Shown: positions 36,401 to 47,032 of the stretch, piece by piece
Numbering within the stretch: position 1 is the first letter of the stretch
How the letters are laid out: each line of letters opens with the position of its first letter
Assembly (NCBI RefSeq): GCF_040712315.1
Contig: NC_134013.1
Span: forward strand, 7,041,001-7,105,000
Direction of reading: 5' to 3'
Length of the DNA: 64,000 nucleotides
From: Castanea sativa
Lineage: Eukaryota > Streptophyta > Magnoliopsida > Fagales > Fagaceae
Made by a program: the position numbers and the translations under genes
The notes under the pieces: model-generated
What the model was told of the DNA's origin: nothing
The model's input: only the letters and a program-made list of their open reading frames with translations
Database searches by the model: none

Positions 36401-38035
36401 TTCTGTCATGCTATTTCTACCATTGAGGAGCCTAAATTCTATCATCAAGCAGTTAAAGATTCCAAGTGGAGAGAGGCTATGGCAGCTGAGATTTCTGCTC
36501 TTGAGGCTAATCACAGTTGGACCCTCACAGCTCTTCCACCTCATAAAAAGACAATTGGTTGCAAGTGGGTCTATCGGGTGAAATACAAATCTGATGGCAC
36601 TGTTGAAAGATATAAAGCCAGATTGGTGGCTAAAGGCTTCACCCAGAAAGAAGGCCTTGATTATATTGAAACTTTCTCCCCTGTTGCAAAGCTTGTTACT
36701 GTCAAATGTCTTCTTGCAGTGGCTGCTGTGCAAGGCTGGTATCTTTGTCAGCTTGATGTGAATAATGCCTTCCTTCATGGTGAATTGAAGGAAGAAGTCT
36801 ATATGGATCTTCCACCAGGCTTCCACAGCAAAGGGGGGCTCGTTTGCAAACTTACTAAGTCCTTATATGGACTAAAACAAGCTTCAAGGCAGTGGTTTGC
36901 CAAATTCTCTGCTGCATTGGTTACTCTTGGATTTACACAGTCCAAGGCTGATTACTCCCTTTTCATTAAGAAGACCTCTACTTCCTTTATTGCTCTATTA
37001 GTTTATGTTGATGACATATTGATTGCTAGTGATAACAAGCAAGCAGTTGATGCCTTGAAGATTTTATTGGATCAACAGTTCAAGCTAAAGGATTTGGGTG
37101 ATCTAAAGTTTTTCTTAGGTCTTGAAGTTGCAAGGACTACTAATGGTATCAATTTATGCCAAAGAAAGTACACACTTGAGGTGTTGGATGATGCTGGCAT
37201 GCTAGGTTGTAAACCAGCCAAAATACCTATGGATCAAAATCTCAAACTTAGTAAGTATGAAGGGAAGGAGTTGCAAGATCCAAGCTCCTACAGAAGATTG
37301 ATAGGAAGGTTGCTATACTTGACAATAACCAGGCCTGACATAACTTTTGCTGTGAACAGACTCAGCCAATTCATGGCACACCCTAGAGAGCCTCATTTGC
37401 AAGCAGCTCATAAGGTCTTGCAATATCTAAAGAGCTCACCAGGCCAAGGGTTATTTTTCTCAAGCAAATCAGAGCTGCATTTGAAGGCTTTTGCTGATGC
37501 AGATTGGGCTTCCTGCCCTGACACTAGGAGATCTGTTACTGGTTTTTGCATCTTCCTTGGTGAGTCTTTGATTTCATGGAAATCAAAGAAACAACAAACA
37601 GTCTCAAGGTCTTCAGCAGAGTCTGAGTACAGATCAATGGCAGTAGCAGTATGTGAGGTCATTTGGCTTTTATATGTTCTTCATGATTTTCAGATCAAAC
37701 ACCCTCAAGCAGCCCTTCTGTTCTGTGACAGTCAGGCAGCCCTTCACATTGCTGCAAATCCCGTTTTCCATGAAAGAACAAAGCATATAGAGATTGACTG
37801 TCACCTAGTCAGAGATAAGGTCTTGGAAGGGTATGTTAGAATGCTACATGTTAGGACCAATTCTCAAATTGCAGATCTGTTAACCAAAGCCTTGAATGCT
37901 CAACAATTTTCTTTTCTTGTTTCCAAGTTGAATATGGTCAATATTCATGCCCCTCTTCCACTTGAGGGGGGGTGTAAAGATGCTAAAGGAAGTAATGGAA
38001 CTAAGAGAAGCAAAATCAAGAAAGAGCACAGCTAA
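33488..38035 (+). CDS. Copia gag-pol polyprotein, intact
   Basis: One ORF of 1515 residues. Gag (about 20-260) carries the N-terminal retrotransposon gag domain. The zinc knuckle CSHCGLLGHTVERC starts at 272. The protease motif DTGA is at 392-395. A GAG-pre-integrase segment (HFRLGHPS) and zinc-binding CTIC follow. The integrase core has D596, D659 and E692. Reverse transcriptase spans roughly 1000-1240 with YVDD at 1173-1176. RNase H follows (ADADWAS, SAESEYRS, CDSQAALH). Every catalytic residue looked for is present and no stop or frameshift occurs. The last 21 codons and the stop lie inside the 3' LTR. The polyprotein would be cleaved by its own protease and assemble cytoplasmic virus-like particles. 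Confidence 0.96.
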   Translation: MAPSDQVSASITIDESHPFFLHHAESPGAILVSQPLIGGENYPMWARSMERALRIKNKFWLIDGSASLTSAMEKVPLLVQSWSRCNEIVVSWIINCVSPKIATSMVYQRTAKEVWKKLQNMFSQGNGPRVYQLQKDLASISQGELTVSDYFTNLSILWDEIQNYEPLPLCSCEKCVCHVNEKISNLHHREAIMQLLMGLNDSFSHIRGQILLMDPIPSVDKVYSLLVQDERQRSVGHSNNGPFVESTALAAKTMNLGSGSKTFKKGKERPTCSHCGLLGHTVERCYKIHGYPPGYKTKARANQVSSLDSIQEPVATPTSQHFPFTMEQCQKLLAMIGGSDSHNNPIAMANSVSSNQASTSQPTPLAGNLKHSIFSAKLVNRSAFGGSTWVLDTGASDHIACSLSLFHSYIAVSHCVVELPNGESAHVTHIGTVQLSNSLTLEHVLCVPSFSFNLVSVSQLTQRLPFCLVFLSQFCFIQDLSCWRTIGVGEVQHGLYLLQHSTSRTPPSLSDYLSTNKLPKSAFSASVSNKDMSILWHFRLGHPSFNKLSSLQNVLPFFSSKCNDICTICPLAKQKRLPFPSNNNMSTEPFALIHVDVWGPYSVCTYDGFRFFLTIVDDATRSTWVYLMKAKSDVKQLLISFYNMILTQFNIGIKAIRSDNAPEFSLSNFYSDHGIIHQKSCAYTPQQNSVVERKHQHLLNVARSLKIQSNLPSAYWGECILTATYLLNRLPMPLLGHKSPFEILFHKQPSFTHLRVFGCLCFVSTPSVHRLKFDSRASPCVFLGYPFNMKGYKVLNLHTRKITISRDVVFHESIFPFSHSSSSSDLTSFSLSDSSPPNFDSPSCPISVQLPIADTTSIIDHVSHSHPCSDTSSPSSILIGSLPVSLDHSDVSTQSAISPNQSTISLDHSLPTVHTTPPASILPLRKSTRLSTKPAYLQAYKCNQVSQVPHSTAFPLSSYLSSQKLSPRHLHFCHAISTIEEPKFYHQAVKDSKWREAMAAEISALEANHSWTLTALPPHKKTIGCKWVYRVKYKSDGTVERYKARLVAKGFTQKEGLDYIETFSPVAKLVTVKCLLAVAAVQGWYLCQLDVNNAFLHGELKEEVYMDLPPGFHSKGGLVCKLTKSLYGLKQASRQWFAKFSAALVTLGFTQSKADYSLFIKKTSTSFIALLVYVDDILIASDNKQAVDALKILLDQQFKLKDLGDLKFFLGLEVARTTNGINLCQRKYTLEVLDDAGMLGCKPAKIPMDQNLKLSKYEGKELQDPSSYRRLIGRLLYLTITRPDITFAVNRLSQFMAHPREPHLQAAHKVLQYLKSSPGQGLFFSSKSELHLKAFADADWASCPDTRRSVTGFCIFLGESLISWKSKKQQTVSRSSAESEYRSMAVAVCEVIWLLYVLHDFQIKHPQAALLFCDSQAALHIAANPVFHERTKHIEIDCHLVRDKVLEGYVRMLHVRTNSQIADLLTKALNAQQFSFLVSKLNMVNIHAPLPLEGGCKDAKGSNGTKRSKIKKEHS
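37964..37972 (+). other. Polypurine tract
   Basis: GAGGGGGGG immediately before the 3' LTR, lying inside the coding frame. Confidence 0.9.
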
Positions 38036-38340
38036 GAAGCAAGTTTCTGTCCCAGAAGATTTAGTTTCAGTTTGTAAAGGAAACGACAGTAGGCAATACT
38101 AATAACAGAAACGGCATGTAGTTTAGTTGTTGTATATATTTTTAATTCAGCATGTGATAGGCACGTGTGTTAGTCTGTTATTTCTGTTAGCTAATTAATT
38201 AGTTAGTTACTAAGTGGTTAGTTACTAAGTGGAGGGATTTGATGTATATATGGGTGCGTATCTGGTTGTATCATTTTGATTTTTCACTTCTTCAATGAAA
38301 TAGAGTTTCTCTTCTTCAGAATTCTCTCTGTTTTTCAATA
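37973..38340 (+). repeat. 3' LTR of young copia element
   Basis: 368 bp, no difference seen from 33035-33402, followed by CCTAT. Confidence 0.95.
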
Positions 38341-38345
38341 CCTAT

Positions 38346-39002
38346 ATGACACTCTTTTGTCAAATATCATGACATGCACTTAATATCATACTTCCCCTGC
38401 TCCAATTGGTGTATTGATCCTAGTGTTTTGGTACATGCTAAAAGTCAATATAAGAAAACCTTTAACTAATCAACTAGACTAAATGAATAACAATAATATT
38501 CGTGATTTATATACGTATATGATGATGAATATTGTTATGGATTCCATATAAGAGTAACTTAAGCTATTCATACATGACGTCCATATCACTCTTTTGACAA
38601 TCACATTTACTATGTCACCTAATCTCGATTGGGAAGAATGACATGCTTGCTTGAAAATTAAATTTAATTATGTCTATAATATAATCTACATTCTATATGC
38701 ATATTGTGGTAGAGGCACTCATGACCCCACTAAATTTCAACGGTTTGTAAACATTGAAATAAGTATTTTCTTAAAATAAAAAAAAAATGCGCTCTTTCAC
38801 ATTGATTAAAATTTAATAACCTGGTTCAAAAAATAAACGTAAACACAATTGTGCAATTCCAAATTGAATTACAACAGCCAATCAACTACTCTTTTAACAC
38901 AATGAAAAAAAAAAATTTGTACAAACCAACATACTCAACTACTTTTTTTTTTTTTTTTGACAATAACATACTCAACTACTTTGTCTAATGCCCTTTACAT
39001 TT
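38346..39002. other. AT-rich intergenic sequence
   Basis: Continuation of the P450 3' flank. No gene or repeat recognised. Confidence 0.5.
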
Positions 39003-39245
39003 TTAATTTGAAACATGAATCACTACATGTTTATGATGTAACTTCACAATGAAAGACAATTTTGTATACTTGCAATCAAGAAAAAGTTTTTGTTCATTAT
39101 CCCCTAGTTTCTGAAAAAAGTTAGTTGCATCATTGTTGGGCTCTTTAGGTGAACCATCATCACTCGAATCTCTAGCTACACAACTGGCTGCTTTGAAAAC
39201 TGCATGATAATCTTCTACCTTCTCACTCAAGCCATCCCCATCTGA
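39003..39245 (-). pseudogene. Fragment of CACTA transposase N-terminal region
   Basis: The minus-strand reading includes DGLSEKVEDYHAVFKAA, then FFQKLGDNEQKLF and CKYTKLSFIVKL. This resembles the segment of plant En/Spm transposases in which a YPGC-KYTKLSFIVRL-like motif follows an acidic region. It is short and isolated, so the assignment rests on motif resemblance. The C-terminal catalytic part is absent. Confidence 0.45.
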
Positions 39246-39495
39246 AGTAGAAATACAAATAAAAGAAACTTGGTCAAGCCTAGCAACAAAAACAAATAAC
39301 TGTGCACATGCTTAAACTCATCTCCATTCCCCCAACAATAACGACAACTATTTTACAAAAAAAGTTATTTAAATTCACACCAAGTTACAAATATAATGGA
39401 AACTTGCAATTTAAAATTAACTAAAAAAACCCCTCCCAAAAAAAAAAAAAGGCTAAAATGATCTAACACAAATGCCAAGGAATTTGAGTACCTTA

Positions 39496-40055
39496 GGAGC
39501 TGTTTGGATTTTGTATTTCTATCACCCATAATTCTGTTTCCATCACTCATAACTCAAAATATGTGGGTCTGATGGCTGAGAAGTGTGTTTGACATTGTTT
39601 CTAGTTTTTCTTTCCATCACTCAATTTTCTGATTTTTGAGCGATGAGTTATGAAAATTGAAAACATATTTTAAGTGTTTTCAAGTTATGGAAATAGAGTT
39701 ATGATGAAATTTTGTAAATACACACACATTGAGGGACCACTAGCCACAACTTTTGACTTCACTCTCCTTTTTTTCTTTTTCTTTTTCTTCCTTTTCACCA
39801 GAATCTTGTCAGTTCGTTCTTTTTTTCTTTTTTCTTTATCACAAAATATTTTTGGTCTTCGTCCTTTTTTTTTTTTTTTCATCACAGAATAAACATGAAT
39901 GGGTTTCAAAATACCTGTAAATAAAGATAAAAGTTAGTTGAAATAGTATAAGAGAACCTATGAATAGTACCATAAAGTGCATTGAGACCCATAAATAGTA
40001 GCAAATAAGATGAATAATAAAATAAGATGGCAAAATTAATCATGCCAACGAACAC
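39496..40055. mobile_element. Tourist-like MITE (PIF/Harbinger type)
   Basis: It lies between TTA at 39493-39495 and TTA at 40056-40058. The left end GGAGCTGTTTGGATT and the complement of the right end (GTGTTCGTTGGCAT) are imperfect inverted repeats. The interior has TTTTTC-rich runs on one strand. No ORF of meaning. Confidence 0.45.
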
Positions 40056-40058
40056 TTA

Positions 40059-40198
40059 GGGCCCTTTTGGTACGTGTGTTTAAACAACAGTTTTCAGTTT
40101 TTTTGAAAATACGTGTGGGTGAAAAGGTGTGTGCAAATACATGTAATGTTATTTAAAAACTGAAAACATGTATTTAAGTTGATGTACCAAACAAGACC
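40059..40198. mobile_element. Tourist-like MITE, 140 bp
   Basis: GGGCCCTTTTGGTAC at the left pairs with the complement of GTACCAAACAAGACC at the right (11 of 15 matching). The 3-bp duplication TTA lies at 40056-40058 and 40199-40201, as expected for PIF/Harbinger MITEs. Internal CAGTTTTCAG and CTGAAAAC arms form a further hairpin. Confidence 0.7.
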
Positions 40199-40201
40199 TT
40201 A

Positions 40202-42140
40202 ATTTGATTAATTCCCAGCTCGTTTGCTTGGGCCATTGATCATAGGGGGCTGGGGTTGAGTCCATCTAAATAGAATGGTTAATTGGTTATTGGTAACGGA
40301 TGGCCTGCCAGAGCGGATGGCATTTCTAAGGTATAATAAGCTGGCTGATATTGGTGGGCTTAAACAGAAACATTTGCCAAGGGCCTAAGGATTCTGCAAG
40401 CAACAAAAAGGAACTAGATTGGGCCATGTTAGTAATTCATAGTGCTATTGACTTGCATAACTAAAGGACCTAAAGTTTATGTTAAGGGTACCTATTATTG
40501 CACACTCGTTAGTGTAAATCGTTTTATACTTCATGCATTCCATCATTAAACCAAACAAATAGGCTAAACTAGAATACTAACATAAAACCAACTGCCCAAA
40601 CCAATCTGTGGTGGGAGTGATGGCCTCGAAAATGCTCTCTAGGAGCTGCTAGCCTGCTACTATCTTAGCTGAAAAAAGAGCCTCCTTATTTCACAATATG
40701 TGAATCCAACCCAAAGTCTTGTGCATGGAGCAATTCACTAACTTGGATTCTCCTGTTGTTTGATCTTTTTCCTCTCAATACTATGCCACCCCCAAGATGA
40801 GTTTCTGTCTTGTAGAATTGGCATGTGAGTTGTTAGAGTCAAGTTAGTTTACTAACTGCTAGTTAGTTGCTATGGAAGTTACATTCAGCTTGTTGTATAA
40901 AGATTGTACTTGCTGTAATCGAATGAACAACAAAAGGAATAACCAATTTCTCTCTTTCTAATCTTCTATACGTTTCTAATCTCTCTCATTTCTTAGGAGG
41001 CCTGGCCACCACAAATCAGCCACCCTAAACCTAAATTGTACAAGTTTTTTCATTAACCTCCTAATTCATTTTTTAAGTGATTGCATGATGTGAAATTTGC
41101 ATTCTTGACTGTAGGGAAATGAAAAAGTTTGGCTGATTATTAAGAGAAAAAAGATAGGCTTCTTGAAGATTGTTTGGGTAGGCCCTATTCCAAGCACTTA
41201 GCAAGTAAGTGGTTGCTATTTGAATTATTCTTCTATTCTAACTGGTTTACAGATGTATTTGTGAAGGTTTTTGGGTATTGGGATTTAACAAATGAGAATA
41301 GTAAGACTTTGAACAAAGGGTGGTGTTATTGTAAATTCATTATTGGTGGCTACTAGATTCATTTAAGTTTCAATTAATGAATGGATTCATAAAGCAGTGG
41401 GTACTGAAACAATTTTTTTTGGATAAGTAATAATACTTCATTCATGAAAGATGAAACAATATAGTGGGTAGTAAAACAAATTAATAAGAGTAATGATGAT
41501 CTTAAGTAATATCTTGATTTTCATTCATTTTTGCAGGAAACTTGTGGAACCAATGGTATTTCCAGCATCTACACACTTAACAACTAGAATTAAAGCTCAC
41601 TACAACTAGGTTTGATTATCAGAACATTGTTCCACCCCCCGCCCCCTCTCTTTTTTTTTTTCTTTTTTTTTTTTTTTTTGTGGCTGTGACTTTACATTCT
41701 CTTACTAGTTAATTGTGGGCTGTTGTAAGTACTAGAAGGAGAGTGAACCCCCTTTTAGGGAGGCAATTTAATAAAGGATTTCTCAGCAAAGTCAAATTTA
41801 ACTAATGAATTATAGGCTGTTTGTTAGAATTTTCCTTGATCTTATATGGTTGTAAACTTGTGAGCTTGTGGATTATGTAATTATTTCTCTTTATCTAATG
41901 ATTGTCATGGTCATGAATTAAGTACTAGAAGTTGTCCCTTTTAAAGAATTTCAAGATCCAAATAAGGTGAGTTTCTTATGCATACATGGTTAATATGTGA
42001 ATCTATAAAATGCTTCTATTTTTGCCCAGTTAAGATGTACAAAGAGTATCATCTTTGTTTACTTTCTTGACCAATGAAAATGCTAGTTAAAATATGAAAT
42101 TGAGTCTTGGTCCTTAGATAAATGACTCTCAACCTTCAGC
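40202..42140. other. Intergenic sequence without a recognised gene
   Basis: AT-rich. A splice-bounded stretch on the plus strand (TTTTTGCAG|G near 41535 to CTAG|GT near 41609) and a short minus-strand peptide around 40600-40700 (VFEAITPTTDWFGQLV-like with stops) were seen but not identified. Confidence 0.4.
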
Positions 42141-42513
42141 TGTTAAGTGTTTGGCTTATCAGAAAATTAGGAAGGAAAGAATGAAAAACAGAGAAAGGAA
42201 AAGGAAAACAGAATTTGGGAATTTCTAGTTACTTCGAGGGTAACTGCCTCCAAGCAGAAAGAGAGGGAGAGAAAAACAGAAATAGAATAGAGGAAGTTGA
42301 TCTAATTCTCTTCTTACCCTTCCTCATATCATTCCACATCTTTATACAAGTCACAAGTCTTCCCGCCAAACTAACAAACTAACTAACTCATAACAACCCA
42401 ACTGCTCTAACTAACAAAACTGTGACAACTAACTCACTTAGCACAGTCAGTTACACACCCTTACAATGCTATTCAATCAGCTAAATGCTATACAATTAAC
42501 TAGTTCCTTAACA
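42141..42513 (-). repeat. 3' LTR of chromovirus
   Basis: 373 bp, matching 47033-47444 except for a duplicated CTCACTTAGCACA-type segment and an ATGCTATACAATTAACT copy found only in the other LTR. Confidence 0.9.
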
Positions 42514-42530
42514 TACTTCCCCCCATTAGA

Positions 42531-45500
42531 ATAGCTTGCCCACAAGATGGGAAAACTGCTGCTGAAGACAAAAGAGATCCTCCCAAGTGGCATCTTCAAC
42601 TGAACCACCTTGCCTCTAATGAGTAGCTAAGTAATGGTCCTCTTCCAAAGCTGATGAGATCTGGACTGAAGTACAGCTACAGGTTCAGGAGTGAGGATGC
42701 CTTGAGAGTTTACAGAAGGCCACATAGAGATGGAAATGTTGTGATTACCCAATTTGGCCTTCAAGTAGGAGACATGGAACACAGGGTGTATAACTGACTC
42801 AGGAGGTAGGTCCAATCTGTAAGCAACCTCTCCAATCCTCTCCAAAACCTTGTAAGGACCAAAAAACCTTGGAGACAGCTTGTTAAACCCCCTAGCAGTA
42901 AAAGACTGCTGCTTATAGGGCTGCAATCTGAGATAAACCCAATCTCCAACCTGAAAAATCCTCTCAGTCCTATGAAGATCACTCTGCTGCTTCATCCTAG
43001 CTTGAGCATCCACTAAATTCTGTTTCAACAAGGTAAGTATTTGTTGTCTAGACTGCAATATGGAGTCCACTGCGGCAACCTGAGTAGTGCCAGGAACATA
43101 ATCAATAAGTCTAGGTGGACTAAAACAATACAAAGCCTCATAAGGAGTCATCTTTGTAGCAGTATGGTAATTAGTGTTGAACCAAAACTTCGCTAAGTAC
43201 AACCATTCAGCCCATTTAGTAGGCTTGTCAGCAGAGAATGTCCTCAAAAAATGCTCCAAACTCTTATTGACCACTTCAGTCTACCCATCTGATTGAGGAT
43301 GGTATGCAGATGACATAGCAAGCTGGACACCTTGAACTTTAAACAACTCAGCCCAAAATTTAGCAGTAAACATAGGGTCTCTATCAGATACAATTGAGGT
43401 AGGCATGCCATGTAACTTTAGGACATGCTGAGCAAATAGGGCAGCTACCTTAGCAGCTGAATAAGGATGAGACAAGCCTATAAAATGAACATACTTGGTT
43501 AACCTATACACCACAACCATAACCACATCTAATCTCTGTGATTTAGGCAAGCCCACCACAAAATCCATGTTCACTGCAGTCCAAGGCTTATCAAGTATGG
43601 GCAAGGGTTGAAGCAAACCAGTAGGATGGCAAGTTTCATGCTTCATTTGCTGACACACTCCACACTCCTTGATATGCCTCTTTAAATCAGCCTTCATACC
43701 AACCCAATAAAAATCATTCTTCAATCTATGGTAAGACTTCAAAAATCCAAAATGGCCACCCAAGGGACTATCATGGACCAACTGTAGAACCTTAGGCTTC
43801 AATCCACAAGAAGGGCTCAGATACACCTTGCCCGTAAACAGGATCAGCCCATTATGCCGAGAAAAGAACTTAGGCTTAGTAGAATCAACCTGCAACTGCT
43901 GGAACAAGGACTGCATAGTTGGATCTGAATGATAGCTAGCCTTAAGCTCATCAAATCAAGAGAGACAAGGGAAGGATATCAAGCACAATGAAGGAGGTGC
44001 TGCATTAGTAATGGACTGATCCACAGCAACTAAATCAGATTTCCTAGATAAAGCATCGGCCACTTTATTCTCACTTTCTTGCTTGTATTCCACCACAAAC
44101 AAATACCCCAAAAGCTTTGTTAACCGTTTTTGTTGAGCAGGAGTAGCAATCCTTTGCTCTAGAATATACTTCAAACTTTGTTGGTCTGTTTTGATGATAA
44201 AAGGTCTTCCCAAGAGATAAGGTCTCCACTTGTGGACAGCCGTGACTAAAGCAAGCATCTCCTTCTCATAGGTAGATAGTTGTAAAGCTTTTCCCTTAAG
44301 CACCTGGCTATGAAAGGCAATAGGCCTCTGATTTTGCATCACGACAGCCCCTAATTCCAACCCAGAAGCATCACATTCTATAGTAAAAGGAAGATTAAAG
44401 TTAGGTAAGGCCAAAACTGGGGGCTGACTCACTGCAAGCTTCAGGTGTTGGAAGGTAGCCTCAGCCTGAGGAGTCCACACAAAGGAATTCTTCTTCAAAA
44501 GGGCAGTGAGAGGGGCAGCAATCTGTCCATAGTGCCTTATGAACTTCCTATAGTAACCTTTTAAACCCAGAAAACCCTTCAAGGCTTTAACAGATGTAAG
44601 AACAAGCCAAGACACCATGGCAGCAGTTTTTTTAGGATCAGTACTCACACCCTTCCCATAAATGATGTGACCAAGATACTCTACCTCTGAACACCCAAAA
44701 ACACACTTAGTTCTCTTAGCAAACAACTTGTGTTTCAACGGCAACTCCAATACAAGTCTGAGATGCTTAAGATGGGACTCTAAAGATGGACTGAAAATTA
44801 GAATATCATCAAAGAAGACCAACACAAATTTCCTCAAGTAAGGTCTGAACACATCATTCATTAAAGATTGAAATGTTGATGGAGCATTGGTCAAGCCAAA
44901 GGGCATAACCAAGAACTCATAATGTCCATCATGTGTCCCAAAAGCAGTTTTAGGAACATCCTCCTCTCTCATCCTGATTTGGTGATAGCCAGACCTTAAG
45001 TCCAACTTAGAAAAGATGATAGAACCAGCAAGCTCATCAAGCAATTCATCCACCACTAGAATAGGAAACTTGTCCTTAATAGTAGCTTGATTCAAAGCCT
45101 ATAATCCACACACATTCTCCAAGAGCCATCTGCCTTCCTCACCAACAACACTGGGGAAGAAAATGGACTTTGGCTAGGTCTTATAGAACCAACCTCCAAC
45201 AATTCATCAACTATCTTTTCAATCTCAGCTTTCTGAAAATGTGGATACCTATAGGGTCTTTGACAAATAGGGTCAGTACCATCCTTCAAGAGAATTTGAT
45301 GCTCATGCCCTCTACAAGGAGGTAAACCAGTTGGGGTATCAAATACTGAAGCAAACTCAGATAAGAGCTACTCAATAGCAGGGTCACATGGCTGTGCAGA
45401 TGAAGTAGCAGATCCCAAAGACACAATCTGCAACAGAATGCCTTTTCTGACAAGCTTTCTAAAAAATTGGTCACCTTCTTGTAGAGAGTGATCAGTAGGG

Positions 45501-45600
45501 TGCATACCTACCAAAGTCATTGTGGCACCCAAGTGTTGGAACTTCATAAACATAGCCCTAAAATCCCATTGGATAACATCCAAGGTTCTAAGCCATTGAG
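42531..45600 (-). pseudogene. Chromovirus reverse transcriptase, RNase H, integrase, chromodomain
   Basis: RT begins with the [13 protein letters not shown] region (about 45270) and has FDDIL (about 44820) at the YVDD position. RNase H follows to about 44030. Integrase has a zinc region (HDSPLGGH ... CGVCQQ), a core with MDFVVGLP and SDRD, then a GPY-type region (FFGPYKVLERIG). A chromodomain remnant (VEDATWEDLF, about 42600-42540) is frameshifted. Breaks seen: a 1-base loss near 45092 at the CVDYR motif, in-frame TGA near 43950, TAG after the QSDG motif (about 43280), and a frameshift before the chromodomain. Confidence 0.9.
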
Positions 45601-45717
45601 TGGCTAAAACCAATTCACAATCACCAAGAGGCAAGAGGCAAGAGGCAACACATTCAAATCCACTGCAAAAGCATGCCCTTGCACTGAAACTCTAACATTG
45701 GCACACACACCTTGAGT

Positions 45718-47009
45718 CTAAATGGTAGCACCACTAGCCACTTTCACCTCTAATGTTAAGGTAGGATCTAATGAAAGTTGTAAAGTAGCTAAGATATCAG
45801 TATCCAAGAAATTGTGCGTGCTACCCGTGTCAATTAAGATAGTAACCCAGTGACCATTAATCTTACCCTTAACTCTCGTGGTACCAGGTGAAGGACTACC
45901 CAATAAAGCATATAAAGTAATTTCAGCCACACCCTTCTCAATATCAGATTTATTATCTTCAGAATTATCTCCATCTAATGGTAATAAGGTAGCCTCATAA
46001 TCATCACATTCAACTATCTAGACATTTGAACTAGATTCTTGAAAATGAAATAAACCTTCTAACAAGAAGAGTTTGGCTGACTTACATTGGTGTCCAGGTT
46101 GAAACTTCTCATCACAGTTGAAACAAAGTCCTTTTCTTCTTCTCTCCTCCATCTAAGCAGGTGATAACTATTGTAAGGGAAGCCTATATCTGGAATCCAA
46201 CTTCACATTAGGTTTTGGACCCAAAATGGAAGGCTTAGTGTAATCAATTGTAGGTCTCTGACTTCTGCGGCTACTGTTCAGGTATTCTTCTTGATTTTTG
46301 GCTAATCCAAATGCTTCATTAAGATTCTTGGGATTAAGCATCTTCACAGGTAATCTCACCTCATCTTTGAGACCACTTAAAAAACAACTCCGTTTATGGC
46401 TATCTGACAGACCTCTAATCCTGTTTGATAAGGCTTCAAATTGCCCTTTGTAAACCACCACACTACTTGACTGCTTCAATCTTGTGGGTGATTCCATAGG
46501 ATCTTCATACACAGTACTCTAGCTCCTAAACCTTGTCAACAAAGCTTCTACAAATCCCTCACAAGTTGCAAACATCCCAGTCTCATCACTATCTTGGAAA
46601 CCTGATCAAGGCATCTCCGTCCACGTGGAAGGAAGCCATTAACAACCTTTCACTCAGTGGTGTTTGATAAAAATTGAAATATTGATTAGCCTTATACAAC
46701 CAAGATGCAGGGTCATCTCCCTTGAATCGTGAAAAATCAAGTTTCACACTCTGACAAATTCGAGATAGGTAGAGTAACAGCATGTGATACTGGAGTTCTT
46801 GGGGTCTGAGATGAAGACTTTAAGGATGCAACTATTTGCCTCTGTTCCTCTACTTCAGTGAGTTTTTGCAGGGCTAGGCTAATTGCATTCAATTGTTGAG
46901 TGTTAGCATTCAACTGTTGATTGATCTCTTGTAGTGAATGAGCATGGTGGTTTGTGGTGGTTTTGAGAAGAGACAAGGATTTGTTGATGTAAGAAGAAGA
47001 TCTAGTCAT
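45718..47009 (-). pseudogene. Chromovirus gag and protease
   Basis: ATG 47009 (MTRSSSYINKS) opens a gag with an N-terminal coiled coil (about 46980-46840). The conserved core follows (SRFKGDDPASWLYKANQYF, about 46740), then a knuckle-like CFNCDEKFQPGHQC (about 46115), and a protease with LIDTGSTHNFLD (about 45820). A frameshift near 46745 and several stops interrupt it. Confidence 0.88.
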
Positions 47010-47019
47010 GGTTGCAGGA

Positions 47020-47030
47020 CTTTGATGCCA
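47020..47030 (-). other. Primer binding site
   Basis: TGGCATCAAAG on the minus strand, 2 bp from the 5' LTR. It differs at two positions from the initiator tRNA-Met site TGGTATCAGAG. Confidence 0.7.
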
Positions 47031-47032
47031 AT

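Larger units (their letters stand above)
33035..38340 (+). mobile_element. Young, complete Ty1/copia element
   Basis: Two 368-bp LTRs (33035-33402 and 37973-38340) show no difference on reading. The target duplication CCTAT is perfect. PBS, polypurine tract and a single intact gag-pol ORF are all present. LTR ends are TG...TA rather than TG...CA. This is the only retroelement here that looks capable of transposition. By domain style (short LTRs, DNAPEF and NSVVERKHQH integrase motifs) it resembles Ale/Retrofit-type copia elements. Confidence 0.96.

Noticed and set aside
35907..36581. 224-codon Leu-rich ORF in another frame of the copia element
   Set aside because: It overlaps the intact gag-pol frame at its Ser/Pro-rich linker. 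The Leu-rich reading is a frame artefact of CTT/TCT codons.
39674..39909. ORFs rich in Phe or Lys in the MITE
   Set aside because: Homopolymer and polypyrimidine composition only.
40831..41000. Possible copia solo LTR starting TGTTAGAGTC
   Set aside because: No matching end with CA and no 5-bp target duplication could be found.
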